From an uncultured Collinsella sp. (GTDB lineage Bacteria; Actinomycetota; Coriobacteriia; Coriobacteriales; Coriobacteriaceae): a stretch of 64,000 bases of DNA. Of the stretch, positions 40,601 to 50,343 are shown piece by piece. Position numbers and translations under genes: made by a program. The stretch is from the NCBI GenBank assembly GCA_900767675.1, contig CAAFZX010000048.1, forward strand, positions 39,947-103,946. Direction: 5' to 3'. The stretch's first letter is position 1. Each line of letters begins with the position of its first letter. Under the pieces are notes generated by a model. It was not told the origin of the DNA and made no database searches. It saw nothing but the letters and a program-made list of their open reading frames with translations.

Positions 40601-43579
40601 CTACAGGCCAAGTGATTCAACCATATCGGTCAGAAATGGGAACAGGTCCTCATCGGAAAGATAGTGAGCGTTCACGCAGCCACACGACACTTCGGCGGAG
40701 TATCCTTCGCAAATTCGGGCAAGCTCACAGCCGATTCCATGCGGCGTAACATTGCTTACAGAAACGACGGAGTCACCGAAACTCGCGAGATCCTTCCCGA
40801 CAAACGTATTCGTAATGACCTTAACGCCAAACGAAGCCATTTCCAACGGGGGATAACTCGGATGGGGCGAGGCCATCAGAGAAATGCCCGCATAGGACTC
40901 AGCCAGCAAGCTCGCGTATCCTTCGAGAGACTGCTTGCCCACAGAAACAAGATACCTGCCGTTGGCCAACGGCACAGGGGGATGCTGCTCGCCAGCAGAG
41001 AGGAACTCCCACAAAGAGCTTTCTGGACAGGCCTCAACGAACTCCCTCAAGGACTCAACAACGAGCTCGAAGGCATTGCGCGGTGTCCCAGGACGACCAT
41101 ATACGAGAATCTGACGACGCTTCGCGGTCCTGCCATCAAGCTGGACAAGCTTTTCCTTAAGCTTATCGTTCAGCATCGGATCAAAAGAAAACTCGGACTC
41201 GAAGCGGAAACCACGCTCAAAGAAGTACTGCCTGAGCTCAGAGGAATTGAACACGGCAACAACGGGAGTCGAGCTCGTGTATGTAGAGCGCGCGAGAAGG
41301 TAATTCGAAGACCAAGCATAGAATCCAGGCTCATAATCTTGGATCAAGTATATAAGCGGATTCATCTCAAGGTCGCCGCGCGAGAAATGGGCACCGTATT
41401 CAGTCTGATAGCAGTAAGCCGACCACCAGGACGTAGCAATGAACCAATCGCCTCGCGCAACGGGAATATCAGCGGCATTACGAGAAGAAGCGTTCACGAT
41501 GCTGAAGTGCGCATCGCCCTCGGAACCAAGTTCATATAGCTCATAGCCGTCGAAGCGCTCGGATACAGAACCAGCACGCGTTACGGCATCGAGCACAATA
41601 ATCCTGCCATCCATGCCAGTTTCAGCAAGCAACCGTTCGTAGAACTTAAGAGCGGTGGCGATGCCGCCGAAGATATCCTCAGGATTAACGGACGGAACGA
41701 GAAGATTGAGACGCCTACGTTCCGACTCAGCTTTAACGAAATGAAGCGGTTGAATCTCGGGGACCGACACTTCCAGGCGTGTACCAGCACTTCTCTGCAG
41801 ACGTTCCTTGTTCGAAAGCACCCTTGGCATACAGGACATGTAGTCCAAATTGGAGTTGTAATACGGATCTCCAGCAGCAACGTAAGGCCGATACATAGCC
41901 TCCGAAAGCTTAAAGTCGATGGCAGGGATATCCTTGGCATCACGCGTCTTCGACTCGTAATGGGTGAGCCTCACGCCCGGAAGATACACATTGCGCTTAC
42001 CATACTTCATTGCACGGAGGCACAGCTCAACGTCGCTACCACACACAATGAAATCTTCATCAAACAGCCCAATCTCTTCCAAGCAGGAACGGGAGATGGC
42101 CATGCAGGCACCCGTAACAGCAGAAACATTCCTTGTCACCATGGGAGAAATGAACGGATTTCCGTTGTGCACCGCAGGCATTGCCTTATAGACATGATCG
42201 GCCCAGCCGCCCATTCCGACCACAACGCCAGCATGCTGAATAGTGTCATCGGGATAGGTAAGCAAGGCTCCGGCGACTCCAATTTCAGGTCGCAGTGCGT
42301 TTTCAACAAGTCGGGTAAGCCAGGAACCCTCGAGTACCTCAACATCATTGTTCAAGAAAATGAGGACATCGCCCTTCGCCTCAGAAATCCCCTGGTTGTT
42401 TAGCTTGGACCAGTTGAAAGGGTAGGCAGAGGTTACAACCCTGACGTTCTCATGCTCGGAAACAACTGTATCAAAATACGCAAAGGTCTCAGCATCGGAC
42501 GAATTATTATCCAACACGATAATCTCAAAGTTAGGATACTCGGTCTTTGCGAAGATGCTGTCGATAGCAACCTTCAGATCGTCCGCATGGTCTTTTGTGG
42601 GGATCACAATCGAGGCCAGCGTGCCCGCAGCGACCGGATACCTCACGTCATAGACGAACAGGTTGTCAGTCTCATCTACTCGACACTCGTCTTTACCGTA
42701 CAAGCTGTCGAGATAGCTTTGGATTGCTTTCTGCCCCGCGAGCTGAGAATACGGCTTGGCATCAGGGTTCGATGCCGTAGAGGAAGCGATGGCACGCCAA
42801 GAATACAACGACTTCGCAACGTGGGAGATGCGCTTAGCAGCAGCCGACATGCGAAGGAACAGGTCGTAATCCTGACTGCCGTCGAACTCAGAACGAAAGC
42901 CACCCACCGACTCGAACAGAGAACGACTGAAGGCAACCAAATGCCCCACGTACATCTGAGAAAGCATGAGGTCAGGCGACCAGTCGGGCTTATGAAGTAC
43001 GGCGAGTCGATTGCCATCTTCGTCCACCACATCATTGTCGGTGTAGATAAGATCAGCATGCTCCACGGTGGCCGCAACGAACAAGTCGGCCAATGCAGCC
43101 GGATGAATGACGTCATCGTTATCCATCAGGGCAATGAAATCGCCCTTGGCAAGCTCTGCGGCGGCATTTGTTGCGCCCGAAATCCCTTGGTTGTCTTCCA
43201 GGTAAACAACCTTGATCTTTTCGGATTCCTTCTTTTGCAAGTAATCGCGCACGCGCTGGTCGGTCGATGCATCGTCAGCGATACAAATCTCCCAGTTATC
43301 GTACGTTTGAGCCTCTACCGATTGAATGGCCAAATCGAGCCATTTGATATCCACGTTATAGACGGGCATCACGATGGAGAAGCAAACGCTCCCCGTAGAG
43401 CTCCCCGGCTCAAGACCCTCAGATGGAAGCGCAACGTCATCCATCACAATCTCATCGTGAAAACGATCGCGCAGACCAACAAGACCATACTTAACGGCGT
43501 ACTTTGCTGCTCGCGCATAGCTACCAGGATTCTTTTTTGCCAACCCAAGCAGAGTCTTTGCTGTATCTATCTTCGACAT
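40601..43579 (-). CDS. Three-domain glycosyltransferase (two GT2 modules plus a WsaF-like module)
   Basis: A 992-residue multimodular enzyme. Module 1 (about 65-300) is a GT2 domain with FSIVMPVYNVDIKWLDLAIQ, CIADDAST and ALMDNDDVIHPA. Module 2 (about 318-570) is a second GT2 domain with ASIVIPTKDHADDLKVAIDS, VLDNNSSD and FLNNDVEVLEG. Module 3 (about 618-992) is a GT-B WsaF-like domain with LIQDYEPGFYAWS near 746 and SPHPSYPPLEMASFGVKVI near 930. This layout fits a polymerase that assembles a repeat unit by itself, as reported for WsaE/WbdA-like enzymes. ATG 43579 is preceded by CAGG; the frame to 43609 has no better start. It lies 29 bases upstream of the WsaF-like gene. Confidence 0.83.
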   Translation of the reverse strand: MSKIDTAKTLLGLAKKNPGSYARAAKYAVKYGLVGLRDRFHDEIVMDDVALPSEGLEPGSSTGSVCFSIVMPVYNVDIKWLDLAIQSVEAQTYDNWEICIADDASTDQRVRDYLQKKESEKIKVVYLEDNQGISGATNAAAELAKGDFIALMDNDDVIHPAALADLFVAATVEHADLIYTDNDVVDEDGNRLAVLHKPDWSPDLMLSQMYVGHLVAFSRSLFESVGGFRSEFDGSQDYDLFLRMSAAAKRISHVAKSLYSWRAIASSTASNPDAKPYSQLAGQKAIQSYLDSLYGKDECRVDETDNLFVYDVRYPVAAGTLASIVIPTKDHADDLKVAIDSIFAKTEYPNFEIIVLDNNSSDAETFAYFDTVVSEHENVRVVTSAYPFNWSKLNNQGISEAKGDVLIFLNNDVEVLEGSWLTRLVENALRPEIGVAGALLTYPDDTIQHAGVVVGMGGWADHVYKAMPAVHNGNPFISPMVTRNVSAVTGACMAISRSCLEEIGLFDEDFIVCGSDVELCLRAMKYGKRNVYLPGVRLTHYESKTRDAKDIPAIDFKLSEAMYRPYVAAGDPYYNSNLDYMSCMPRVLSNKERLQRSAGTRLEVSVPEIQPLHFVKAESERRRLNLLVPSVNPEDIFGGIATALKFYERLLAETGMDGRIIVLDAVTRAGSVSERFDGYELYELGSEGDAHFSIVNASSRNAADIPVARGDWFIATSWWSAYCYQTEYGAHFSRGDLEMNPLIYLIQDYEPGFYAWSSNYLLARSTYTSSTPVVAVFNSSELRQYFFERGFRFESEFSFDPMLNDKLKEKLVQLDGRTAKRRQILVYGRPGTPRNAFELVVESLREFVEACPESSLWEFLSAGEQHPPVPLANGRYLVSVGKQSLEGYASLLAESYAGISLMASPHPSYPPLEMASFGVKVITNTFVGKDLASFGDSVVSVSNVTPHGIGCELARICEGYSAEVSCGCVNAHYLSDEDLFPFLTDMVESLGL

Positions 43580-43754
43580 ATTTACCTGCCCAATAATAAA
43601 CAGTTCCAAAACATAGACTTTATCCCAAATGAACCTGAAGTCCAGAGAGCGTCAAACTATTGTAAGCAAGACGGGCGGCATACTCGTGGCCAAATACTCA
43701 CATCCGTCATCCATACATAGCGCCACCTCGCCCAGCAAATACACAGACTCGTGT

Positions 43755-45653
43755 CTAAAGCTGGAATACCACAAACATACAGACGGCAAAACCCGTCGCG
43801 CCGGTGAGCATCATACCGCCCCTTGCCAGCAATAGACGCACGCGCGTATCGGAAACACGGCTCGATCCGACACCCAACATGAGAGGCGCAAGCAGAGGCA
43901 AGATATATCTCGGCGAGCAACCATTTACTGTCCAGAAACCAACAGGAGTAAACGACACGTACAGCGCAGTAGCCACAAGCACAACAGAGGCGAGAAATAT
44001 AAAAACTAGATAGCACCTTGCAAACACACTGAATGAGGGTCCGCTCTCGGAATCGGGGTCAAACAACGCGGTAGCCACAATACACGATAGGGGCACGAGG
44101 GAAAGAAAAGGGACGATCGTTTCAATAAAACCGAGATACGCCGTATACACCGCATATCCGCCTGCTTCCAAAGGCGAAAGATAGCCAATAACAAAAAAGC
44201 CGATCGTCGCCAAAAAGCCGAGAGGGTCAGTGAAAAAGTACTTAATCTGTCCAATCGAGCTGACGTCTGAACCGCCCCTTACATCGCCTGCGTTACCGCT
44301 GGACGTAAACAGCAGAGGCAACACAAACGACAATATCATCGCCAAGGTAAACACAAGCAGGGCAGCATAGTACCGGCGTTTTTGACCTGCATTTCCAAGC
44401 CGCCCTTTCGGCACCAGAAGTAATATGCCAGCGAGTAGAAAATAAATGGCCTTCGATGCAAGGCCCAGAGCCAAGACGACCAGACAAGGAAGCAAGCGAC
44501 TGAATGAAATCCGAACATTAGAAGAAATCAACCGGGAAGCAAGTGATGTGAACAGTATGAGACATGAGATGACCCATGGATCATAGGAAAAGCTTGCCGC
44601 CAAGAATAGGTTGGTGGGCAAAAGGCCAATACTAGAAAAGCACCATTTCTTCGAGGGGGCGATGGCAATCGCGGTTCCCGTAATAGCAATATACGTAAGC
44701 AGGTTAAACAATCTACCCGCCAACACAAGGCCGCTCAAAGAAAGATGAAGCAGCCGACCCATCCAGATGCCAAGCGCATTCGGAATGTTACCGACCATTG
44801 AGATTGAAATGAGGTCCGTATGGAAAACAGGGGAAATCCACCCGTGCACCTCTTCGATCTGACCAAGATCGGCAGCGTCAGAATATTGCTCATCAAGTCT
44901 AGGAAGAGACTCATAGAGGAGGGAGTAGTTCATTTCACCGGTCGTATTGTTCCACGGCATGACCGCCATTTCCACTTCAGCAGGAGACAATTCCGCACTG
45001 CCAAAGTAAGAAATACCCAAGCTTCGATCAAAATGAATGCCGTCATCCCAAGAAAAGCCCGTGGATGGGGGAATGCAAAAAACAAAAAAAGAGCCGATAG
45101 CAAATGAAATAAGAAGGAATCCAGCAAGAGGCGTAAAGGAGCGCCATTGAAGTAACATCACCACGAACACAACAACAACGACAACGCACGCCGAAAGATA
45201 GATTAGGGAAGACGCGTGCCCCACAACAACGTAGAGAATTCCCAGTCCAAGCAACATCAAGAAGCTTGCAGCCAGGAGAATCACAACGCGTACTCGATCG
45301 CGACGATTGTCTGATTTAGACAGCTGATTTCTTAGGACCGGAACGAGACGAACAAAAGCCAAGCGCACAACTATCGCAACAACAATCCCGAACACAAAAA
45401 AAATCGCCACACGCCTTCGACTCCAGTCCTCAATAACAAGTGGATTGGAAGAACGCATGCCCCACAAGGTCAGAGCCTCCATTGCGATAGCGAACAGCGT
45501 TGAGAAAAAGAGAAGCGGCTTCGCTTTATGCCAAACCGAATAAATATGTTTTTGATGCTGGGATCGGTCTGGAATTGAACCAAAGTAAGAATAGAGCAAT
45601 GACACAAATATGAATAGAAAAAGTAAACCGGCAATAACGCGAGGGATAGACAC
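43755..45653 (-). CDS. DUF2142-family membrane protein
   Basis: About 632 residues with 12 or more hydrophobic helices and a large extracytoplasmic loop after FCIPPSTGFSWDDGIHFDRS (about 205-225), an acidic loop of the kind seen in GT-C glycosyltransferases. DUF2142 proteins occur in surface-polysaccharide loci and are thought to be GT-C-type sugar transferases or polymer ligases; the exact reaction is not established. I prefer the GTG at 45653, preceded by AGAGG at eight bases, over TTG 45674. It is cotranscribed with DUF2304 and a GtrB-like enzyme upstream, a common trio for adding a side sugar outside the membrane. Base composition is AT-richer than the rhamnose genes. Confidence 0.8.
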   Translation of the reverse strand: MSIPRVIAGLLFLFIFVSLLYSYFGSIPDRSQHQKHIYSVWHKAKPLLFFSTLFAIAMEALTLWGMRSSNPLVIEDWSRRRVAIFFVFGIVVAIVVRLAFVRLVPVLRNQLSKSDNRRDRVRVVILLAASFLMLLGLGILYVVVGHASSLIYLSACVVVVVVFVVMLLQWRSFTPLAGFLLISFAIGSFFVFCIPPSTGFSWDDGIHFDRSLGISYFGSAELSPAEVEMAVMPWNNTTGEMNYSLLYESLPRLDEQYSDAADLGQIEEVHGWISPVFHTDLISISMVGNIPNALGIWMGRLLHLSLSGLVLAGRLFNLLTYIAITGTAIAIAPSKKWCFSSIGLLPTNLFLAASFSYDPWVISCLILFTSLASRLISSNVRISFSRLLPCLVVLALGLASKAIYFLLAGILLLVPKGRLGNAGQKRRYYAALLVFTLAMILSFVLPLLFTSSGNAGDVRGGSDVSSIGQIKYFFTDPLGFLATIGFFVIGYLSPLEAGGYAVYTAYLGFIETIVPFLSLVPLSCIVATALFDPDSESGPSFSVFARCYLVFIFLASVVLVATALYVSFTPVGFWTVNGCSPRYILPLLAPLMLGVGSSRVSDTRVRLLLARGGMMLTGATGFAVCMFVVFQL

Positions 45654-45701
45654 TGTTGTGACCTCTACTCTCAATTACTTCCTACGGAACAGACCATCAC
45701 A

Positions 45702-46025
45702 TCAACCTCGAAGCGCCTGTTCCTCAACAAGCTGATTAATCCTCCGACGCAGCTTCGAGATGCTCACCGTATTGCTGAACTCACGATACAGGAGCAAAAC
45801 GATCACGTAGAGGAACACGAAGTTCGCCGGACTCTCAAATCCCAGAAGAGAAGATAGCCAAAAGGCTACCTGGGGAAAAGCGGCCAGCACAACAAAGCTA
45901 AAGACAAAGAAAAGCCAGAACACGGAGTCCAGTACCTCGATCTGCGCCTTCCTCAGTTTCTTGATGACAAAATACAAAACCAAAAGCGCCCCGAGCAGGA
46001 GGACGGCCCTAAGCACAATAGACAT
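45702..46025 (-). CDS. DUF2304 membrane protein
   Basis: A 107-residue protein with three hydrophobic helices (about 2-22, 32-55, 65-85) and a basic tail with a predicted coil (ISKLRRRINQLVEEQAL). This size and pattern define DUF2304, small proteins nearly always encoded beside a polyprenyl-phosphate glycosyltransferase. It lies 7 bases after such a gene. It may act as the flippase or membrane partner for the lipid-linked sugar, an inference from its constant neighbourhood. Confidence 0.83.
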   Translation of the reverse strand: MSIVLRAVLLLGALLVLYFVIKKLRKAQIEVLDSVFWLFFVFSFVVLAAFPQVAFWLSSLLGFESPANFVFLYVIVLLLYREFSNTVSISKLRRRINQLVEEQALRG

Positions 46026-46032
46026 TGTTCAA

Positions 46033-46722
46033 TCACCTAAACCACTGAACGAAGAGGATGGAAATGCAAGCACGCGCCATATAGGCAATCGATTTGGGAA
46101 TATTCAAGTAGCTCTCCCCCGCCTGCCTCTCGCGCATTTCAACCTGGACCTCACGAACCTTCGCGCCCTTCTTCATAAGGTAAGAAATAGACTCAGGTTC
46201 CGGATTCAAGGAGTCATCGTTTGCAAAACGCTCAATCATCTTCCTATTAAACATGCGCATGCCAGAAGTCGGATCTGCGACTCGCTTGCCGGTAGTGAGC
46301 TTAATCGCAACCGTAATGATGCGCGAGCCGAGCATGCGTGCAGAAACCTCTTTGCACTTGTTTACAAAGCGTGAGGCAATAACGATGTCGACGTCTTCAG
46401 CAACCGCGAGATCAAGCATCTTGGAAATATACTCAGGCCTGTGCTGGCCGTCCGCATCAAACTGAAGGGCGTAATCATAGCCGTTACGAAGTGCGTACTT
46501 CATGCCAGTTTGGAAACCGACTGTGAGGCCGGAATTAACCGGCAACGACACGTAGTTATAACCATGCTCGAGGCAGATACGCTCTGTACCGTCCTTTGAA
46601 CCATCGTTTACTACAACGTAATCGACACCAGGCAGCGTCGAAGTCAGTTCGTCAACGGTTGAAGAAATGGATTCTTCCTCATTGTAGGCTGGAATAATCA
46701 CCAAAAGGCGCTTATTGGACAT
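46033..46722 (-). CDS. Family 2 glycosyltransferase (dolichyl/polyprenyl-phosphate type)
   Basis: A 229-residue GT-A enzyme of the DPM1/GtrB class: LLVIIPAYNEEESISSTVDE at 6-25, VVNDGSKDGTE near 38, LQFDADGQHRPEYI near 87 (metal-binding DADGQ) and DPTSGMRMFNRKMI near 150. Unlike full-length GtrB it has no C-terminal membrane helices, but the DUF2304 partner downstream could supply the anchor. It would charge a polyprenyl phosphate with a sugar for the DUF2142 protein of the same operon. Confidence 0.86.
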   Translation of the reverse strand: MSNKRLLVIIPAYNEEESISSTVDELTSTLPGVDYVVVNDGSKDGTERICLEHGYNYVSLPVNSGLTVGFQTGMKYALRNGYDYALQFDADGQHRPEYISKMLDLAVAEDVDIVIASRFVNKCKEVSARMLGSRIITVAIKLTTGKRVADPTSGMRMFNRKMIERFANDDSLNPEPESISYLMKKGAKVREVQVEMRERQAGESYLNIPKSIAYMARACISILFVQWFR

Positions 46723-46761
46723 GAGACAAATGCCTTTCAGACAGTGGCGAGAAATTGCGTA

Positions 46762-47817
46762 CTACCACTTGATGTCGATCCTCAGTTTGGTAATCGCAAA
46801 GCGATAGGCAGACAAAAACGGCCTCATGAGGTGCGCTTTATAGAACAGGCGTGCAATCCAAAGCTTGATGAACGGGCCTTTTTGCTTAAGGGCATACGAA
46901 AGAGACATGCAGTTCGAATTGCGCCACGTCGAGAACTTGTCATCCAAGAATGAAGTGCACCTCGAAATGTAGGCAGAAACATCGCAGGTCGGATCGTTGA
47001 ACAACCTAAACAACAGAGAGACACCCAGATGAAGGAACGCCATACCGTCTAAGGCCTTAAGCATGTCCTCTGAAACGCCGCGTTCAAGGTACAAGGAACG
47101 TATGAAGTCGAAAGTGCGATAAATCGAATCTACCTGTTCTTTGCGAACAGTGTTAATAATCGAATCTGCGCGCACCATATAGTTGATCAGCGGCACATCG
47201 GAGAAAACGACCTTGCCGCGAGCCTCGAGATATACGAGCAAGTGGAAAGCCAAGTCATCTAATACAGTCGGCGGCTCCTCAAGGTCGTTCATGGACTTGA
47301 GAATGCTTGACCGGAACGCCTTATTCCAAGGAGCTCCGTTAAGCTCAATGAGTCGACCCGGTTCCTCGCTAATAACGAAGTCCTCGCGGGGACTGCACAT
47401 CTCAACCGACAGAACCTTATTGGTGTCGAGATCAATCCGCTTAAAGCCACACACTGAAACATCGGCATCGTTCTCCTTCGCTGAACGATAAAGAATCTCA
47501 GCGAAATTAGGAGCAACCGTGTCGTCACTGTCTACGAATCCGATGTACTCACCCCTGGCAATTCGAATACCATCAAAACGACCGCGCCACACGCCCTCGT
47601 TCTTCTTATCAATAACGACAACTTTTCCAGGATTTGCAGCCTCATAGGAACGGAGGATATCGATGCAGCCGTCCGGCGAACCGTCGTTGATACAGATGAT
47701 TTCAATATCATCTAGCGTCTGGTTAATAAGGGAGTCGAGACATGCCGGGAGGTACTTCTCCACCTTGTAACAAGGAACAATCACACTCAGCTTAATTGAC
47801 GAATCGGCTGTTATCAA
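46762..47817 (-). CDS. Family 2 glycosyltransferase
   Basis: A 351-residue GT-A enzyme with LSVIVPCYKVEKYLPACLDS at about 10-29, IICINDGSPDGC near 40 and IGFVDSDDTVAPN near 92 (DSDD metal site). The remainder contains LNGAPWNKAFR near 160, typical of capsule/O-antigen enzymes related to EpsJ or CpsI. It is the first gene of the long leftward operon that continues into the rhamnose genes. The nearest rightward gene starts 219 bases away, so the shared region should hold divergent promoters. Confidence 0.84.
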   Translation of the reverse strand: MITADSSIKLSVIVPCYKVEKYLPACLDSLINQTLDDIEIICINDGSPDGCIDILRSYEAANPGKVVVIDKKNEGVWRGRFDGIRIARGEYIGFVDSDDTVAPNFAEILYRSAKENDADVSVCGFKRIDLDTNKVLSVEMCSPREDFVISEEPGRLIELNGAPWNKAFRSSILKSMNDLEEPPTVLDDLAFHLLVYLEARGKVVFSDVPLINYMVRADSIINTVRKEQVDSIYRTFDFIRSLYLERGVSEDMLKALDGMAFLHLGVSLLFRLFNDPTCDVSAYISRCTSFLDDKFSTWRNSNCMSLSYALKQKGPFIKLWIARLFYKAHLMRPFLSAYRFAITKLRIDIKW

Positions 47818-48036
47818 AGCAACATCCTTCTAATCGCATCTTCAAAGGGCCTCAGGTTCAACTAGCCTAGTTTACCGCAGGGTGGCCATCCCCATTAAAC
47901 ATCAACCACAAGAGCACCTCAGACCGAGCAGGACATCATGCGCTTAACATGAACAAAGCCCTCCTTGGCAAGACAAACGGTATCATTATCGAATTAAAAA
48001 GCAGTTCGTCCAAACGTAAGGTGCAATGGAGGTCTC

Positions 48037-49062
48037 ATGGCGCAGCCCAAGATTCTAAACGTCTTGTATCAATCCGACAACAACTACGCGATGGTTACGG
48101 GCGTCTCAATAGAATCACTCTGCATGAATAACGCCCACCTTGATCAGATAAACGTCTACCTCCTTGATGACGGCATCTCTAAAGAGAACCTTGCAAGAAT
48201 TAGGGGCATTGCGGAGAAGTATGGACGCAATCTTATTCCCGTTGACCCTACGAGCATTAGGAATATGCTCATCCAACTGAAAGTCGAACCTTGGCGTGGA
48301 ACCTACACCACGTACTACAAGCTATTCGCAGCCTCCACGCTCGATCTTCCCACCGACCGAGTCCTCCAAATTGATGGCGACACCATCATCAACGGCCCTC
48401 TTGACGAACTAATCGAGATGGACCTTGGCGATTCTATCTGCGCCGCCACATGGGACTGCGTTCTCACCGAATACAAACGCTGTATTGATATCCCTCGTGA
48501 AGATTACTACTTCAACTGCGGAGTCATGCTCATCAGCCAACCAAACTGGAACGCCTATGGCTGCACCGAAAAGATTATCGACCACCTGACCCATGTGAGA
48601 AACAAATACTTTGTCGTAGACCAGGACATCGTAAACGTCCTCTTCCGCGATAAGATCGAGTACATCAGTCCAACGTACAACTTCAATAGCTGCTTCTACA
48701 TCTACGGAGTCGACTATGTTTACAAGATCTATCATCTTGACGACAAGCTATATTTCCCCAAAGAAACCGTTACCTCCATTCTTGATAACGGGGGCCCGCT
48801 CATCAATCACTGCATGAGCGCTCAGACCGGTCGCCCGTGGGAACACAACAGCATCCATCCCCAAAACGCGCTTTTTGATAAGTATCTGGCCCTCACCCCT
48901 TGGACAGACGCCGACAAGCTGACCGTCCGCCGAACCTTCGTTTTCCGGGCCCAGCGCTTTGCCTACGAGCACCTTCCCATGTCCATCTACTGGGTTATCC
49001 ATCGCGTCGTCCTCACGATGTGGATGAACGAACAGGACAGGAAGTGCAAAAAGGGTGAATAG
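48037..49062 (+). CDS. Family 8 glycosyltransferase
   Basis: A 341-residue retaining GT-A enzyme of the LgtC/galacturonosyl-transferase type. ILNVLYQSDNNYAMVTGVSI at residues 6-25, TYTTYYKLFAASTL near 89, the D-x-D site VLQIDGDTIINGPL near 109, FNCGVMLISQPNW near 158 and LINHCMSAQTGRPW near 253 (second metal-binding His and the donor lid) are all present. It probably transfers a UDP-hexose to the growing surface glycan. GGAGG four bases before the ATG. The next gene starts inside its last codons (8-base overlap), so it is coupled to the flippase. Confidence 0.88.
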   Translation: MAQPKILNVLYQSDNNYAMVTGVSIESLCMNNAHLDQINVYLLDDGISKENLARIRGIAEKYGRNLIPVDPTSIRNMLIQLKVEPWRGTYTTYYKLFAASTLDLPTDRVLQIDGDTIINGPLDELIEMDLGDSICAATWDCVLTEYKRCIDIPREDYYFNCGVMLISQPNWNAYGCTEKIIDHLTHVRNKYFVVDQDIVNVLFRDKIEYISPTYNFNSCFYIYGVDYVYKIYHLDDKLYFPKETVTSILDNGGPLINHCMSAQTGRPWEHNSIHPQNALFDKYLALTPWTDADKLTVRRTFVFRAQRFAYEHLPMSIYWVIHRVVLTMWMNEQDRKCKKGE

Positions 49063-50305
49063 AGCCAAAGAACTTAGCATCGGCGAAAACATTGCATGGA
49101 ACTCAATCGGCAACTTTGTCTACCTCATCGCACAATGGGCCCTTAGCTACATCGTTGTTCGAGTCCTTGGCTATGGACCGGCAGGAACCTTTTCACTTGC
49201 AATGTCCATTGGCAACTCCCTAAACGCGATTGCCACCTATACGATGCGCAATTATCAGGTCTCCGACCTGAAGGGAGACTACTCGGATAACCAGTACATT
49301 CTTTCGAGAGCCATCACGTCGGGAATCTCGCTTTTAGCATGCATTGTGTTTACCGGAATTAACCCTTACGACGGTTACACATCCCTGTGCATCATCGCCT
49401 ACATGGTGTTCAAGATTTCCGAGGCCGTCTCTGACGTTTATCAGGGGATACTTCAACGTGCGAACAGAATGGACTACATCGGGAAAGCTTACATTCTTAA
49501 ATCCCTTGTGGACCTCGCGCTATACTGCGGAATCCTCTTGGCAACCAATGACCTCCTGTTTGCAATTTGCGGACTCAGCATTGGCTCTACCGCTATTGTC
49601 TGCATCTACGAGCGAGCCACCGCACGACCGTTCTCAAACCAGAAGAAAACGAGCAGTGATGTAAAAGAGGATCTGGGAAGGGTGCTAGGTCTGCTTATTG
49701 CCTGTCTTCCCATCGCGGCCTATGGCCTCTTCTTTAACACCATGGGGCAAGTACCCAGATACGCACTTGAATTCATGCTTGGAAGCGAGAAGCTCGGCAT
49801 ATACACGTCCGTAGCTATGCCAGTAACTCTTGTGCAGGTATCTGCAAACTATCTATTTGTTCCCCTTACTGCCCCGCTCGCCCAATGCTATCTTGATAAG
49901 AACTCCAAACGCTTCTACGACATTATCAAGAAGGTGAGCATAGCGATCGCTATTATTGCTGTCTGCGCGTTTGCCGGATTTGGCCTTCTTGGAAAACCGG
50001 TTATGCGCCTGCTATTTGGAGACTCGATCCTCCCGCATCTCTATTTGCTCAACCCACTCATCGTATGCAGCATCCTCGTTGCGCTTTCATGGTTTCTCTC
50101 GGCAGCGCTCACCGTTATCAGGCAACTCAAAGGGCAGCTACTTCTCAGCCTTAGCAGCTTCATCCTCTCCTGCATACTGAGCCCCTTACTTATCTCGTTA
50201 TTTGGAATGAACGGGGCGACGTTCTCCTATATCGCCGCTCTTCTTGCCTTTTCGGCCGGCAGCTTGGTGCTGCTTTTCAAAAGCTTCAAACCCAGCACTG
50301 CTTAA
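49055..50305 (+). CDS. Wzx-type polysaccharide flippase
   Basis: A 416-residue membrane protein with about 12 helices spaced through the whole length, starting ENIAWNSIGNFVYLIAQWAL, the usual first helix of polysaccharide transporters of the MOP family (Wzx/RfbX). It would flip lipid-linked oligosaccharide units outward. The start is GTG at 49055, with AGGAAG upstream and 8 bases of overlap with the GT8 gene. No Wzy-type polymerase is encoded beside it; the YfhO or DUF2142 proteins of the locus could act downstream. It ends at a strong bidirectional hairpin. Confidence 0.86.
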   Translation: MNRAKELSIGENIAWNSIGNFVYLIAQWALSYIVVRVLGYGPAGTFSLAMSIGNSLNAIATYTMRNYQVSDLKGDYSDNQYILSRAITSGISLLACIVFTGINPYDGYTSLCIIAYMVFKISEAVSDVYQGILQRANRMDYIGKAYILKSLVDLALYCGILLATNDLLFAICGLSIGSTAIVCIYERATARPFSNQKKTSSDVKEDLGRVLGLLIACLPIAAYGLFFNTMGQVPRYALEFMLGSEKLGIYTSVAMPVTLVQVSANYLFVPLTAPLAQCYLDKNSKRFYDIIKKVSIAIAIIAVCAFAGFGLLGKPVMRLLFGDSILPHLYLLNPLIVCSILVALSWFLSAALTVIRQLKGQLLLSLSSFILSCILSPLLISLFGMNGATFSYIAALLAFSAGSLVLLFKSFKPSTA

Positions 50306-50310
50306 TATAG

Positions 50311-50340
50311 CGCCCTGGGATCGATTGTGATCCCAGGGCG
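50311..50340. terminator. Bidirectional terminator between convergent genes
   Basis: A perfect 12-bp stem (CGCCCTGGGATC at 50311-50322 with its complement at 50329-50340) and a 6-base loop, placed between the flippase stop and the stop of the convergent glycosyltransferase. T-runs are weak on both sides. Confidence 0.8.
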
Positions 50341-50343
50341 TTC

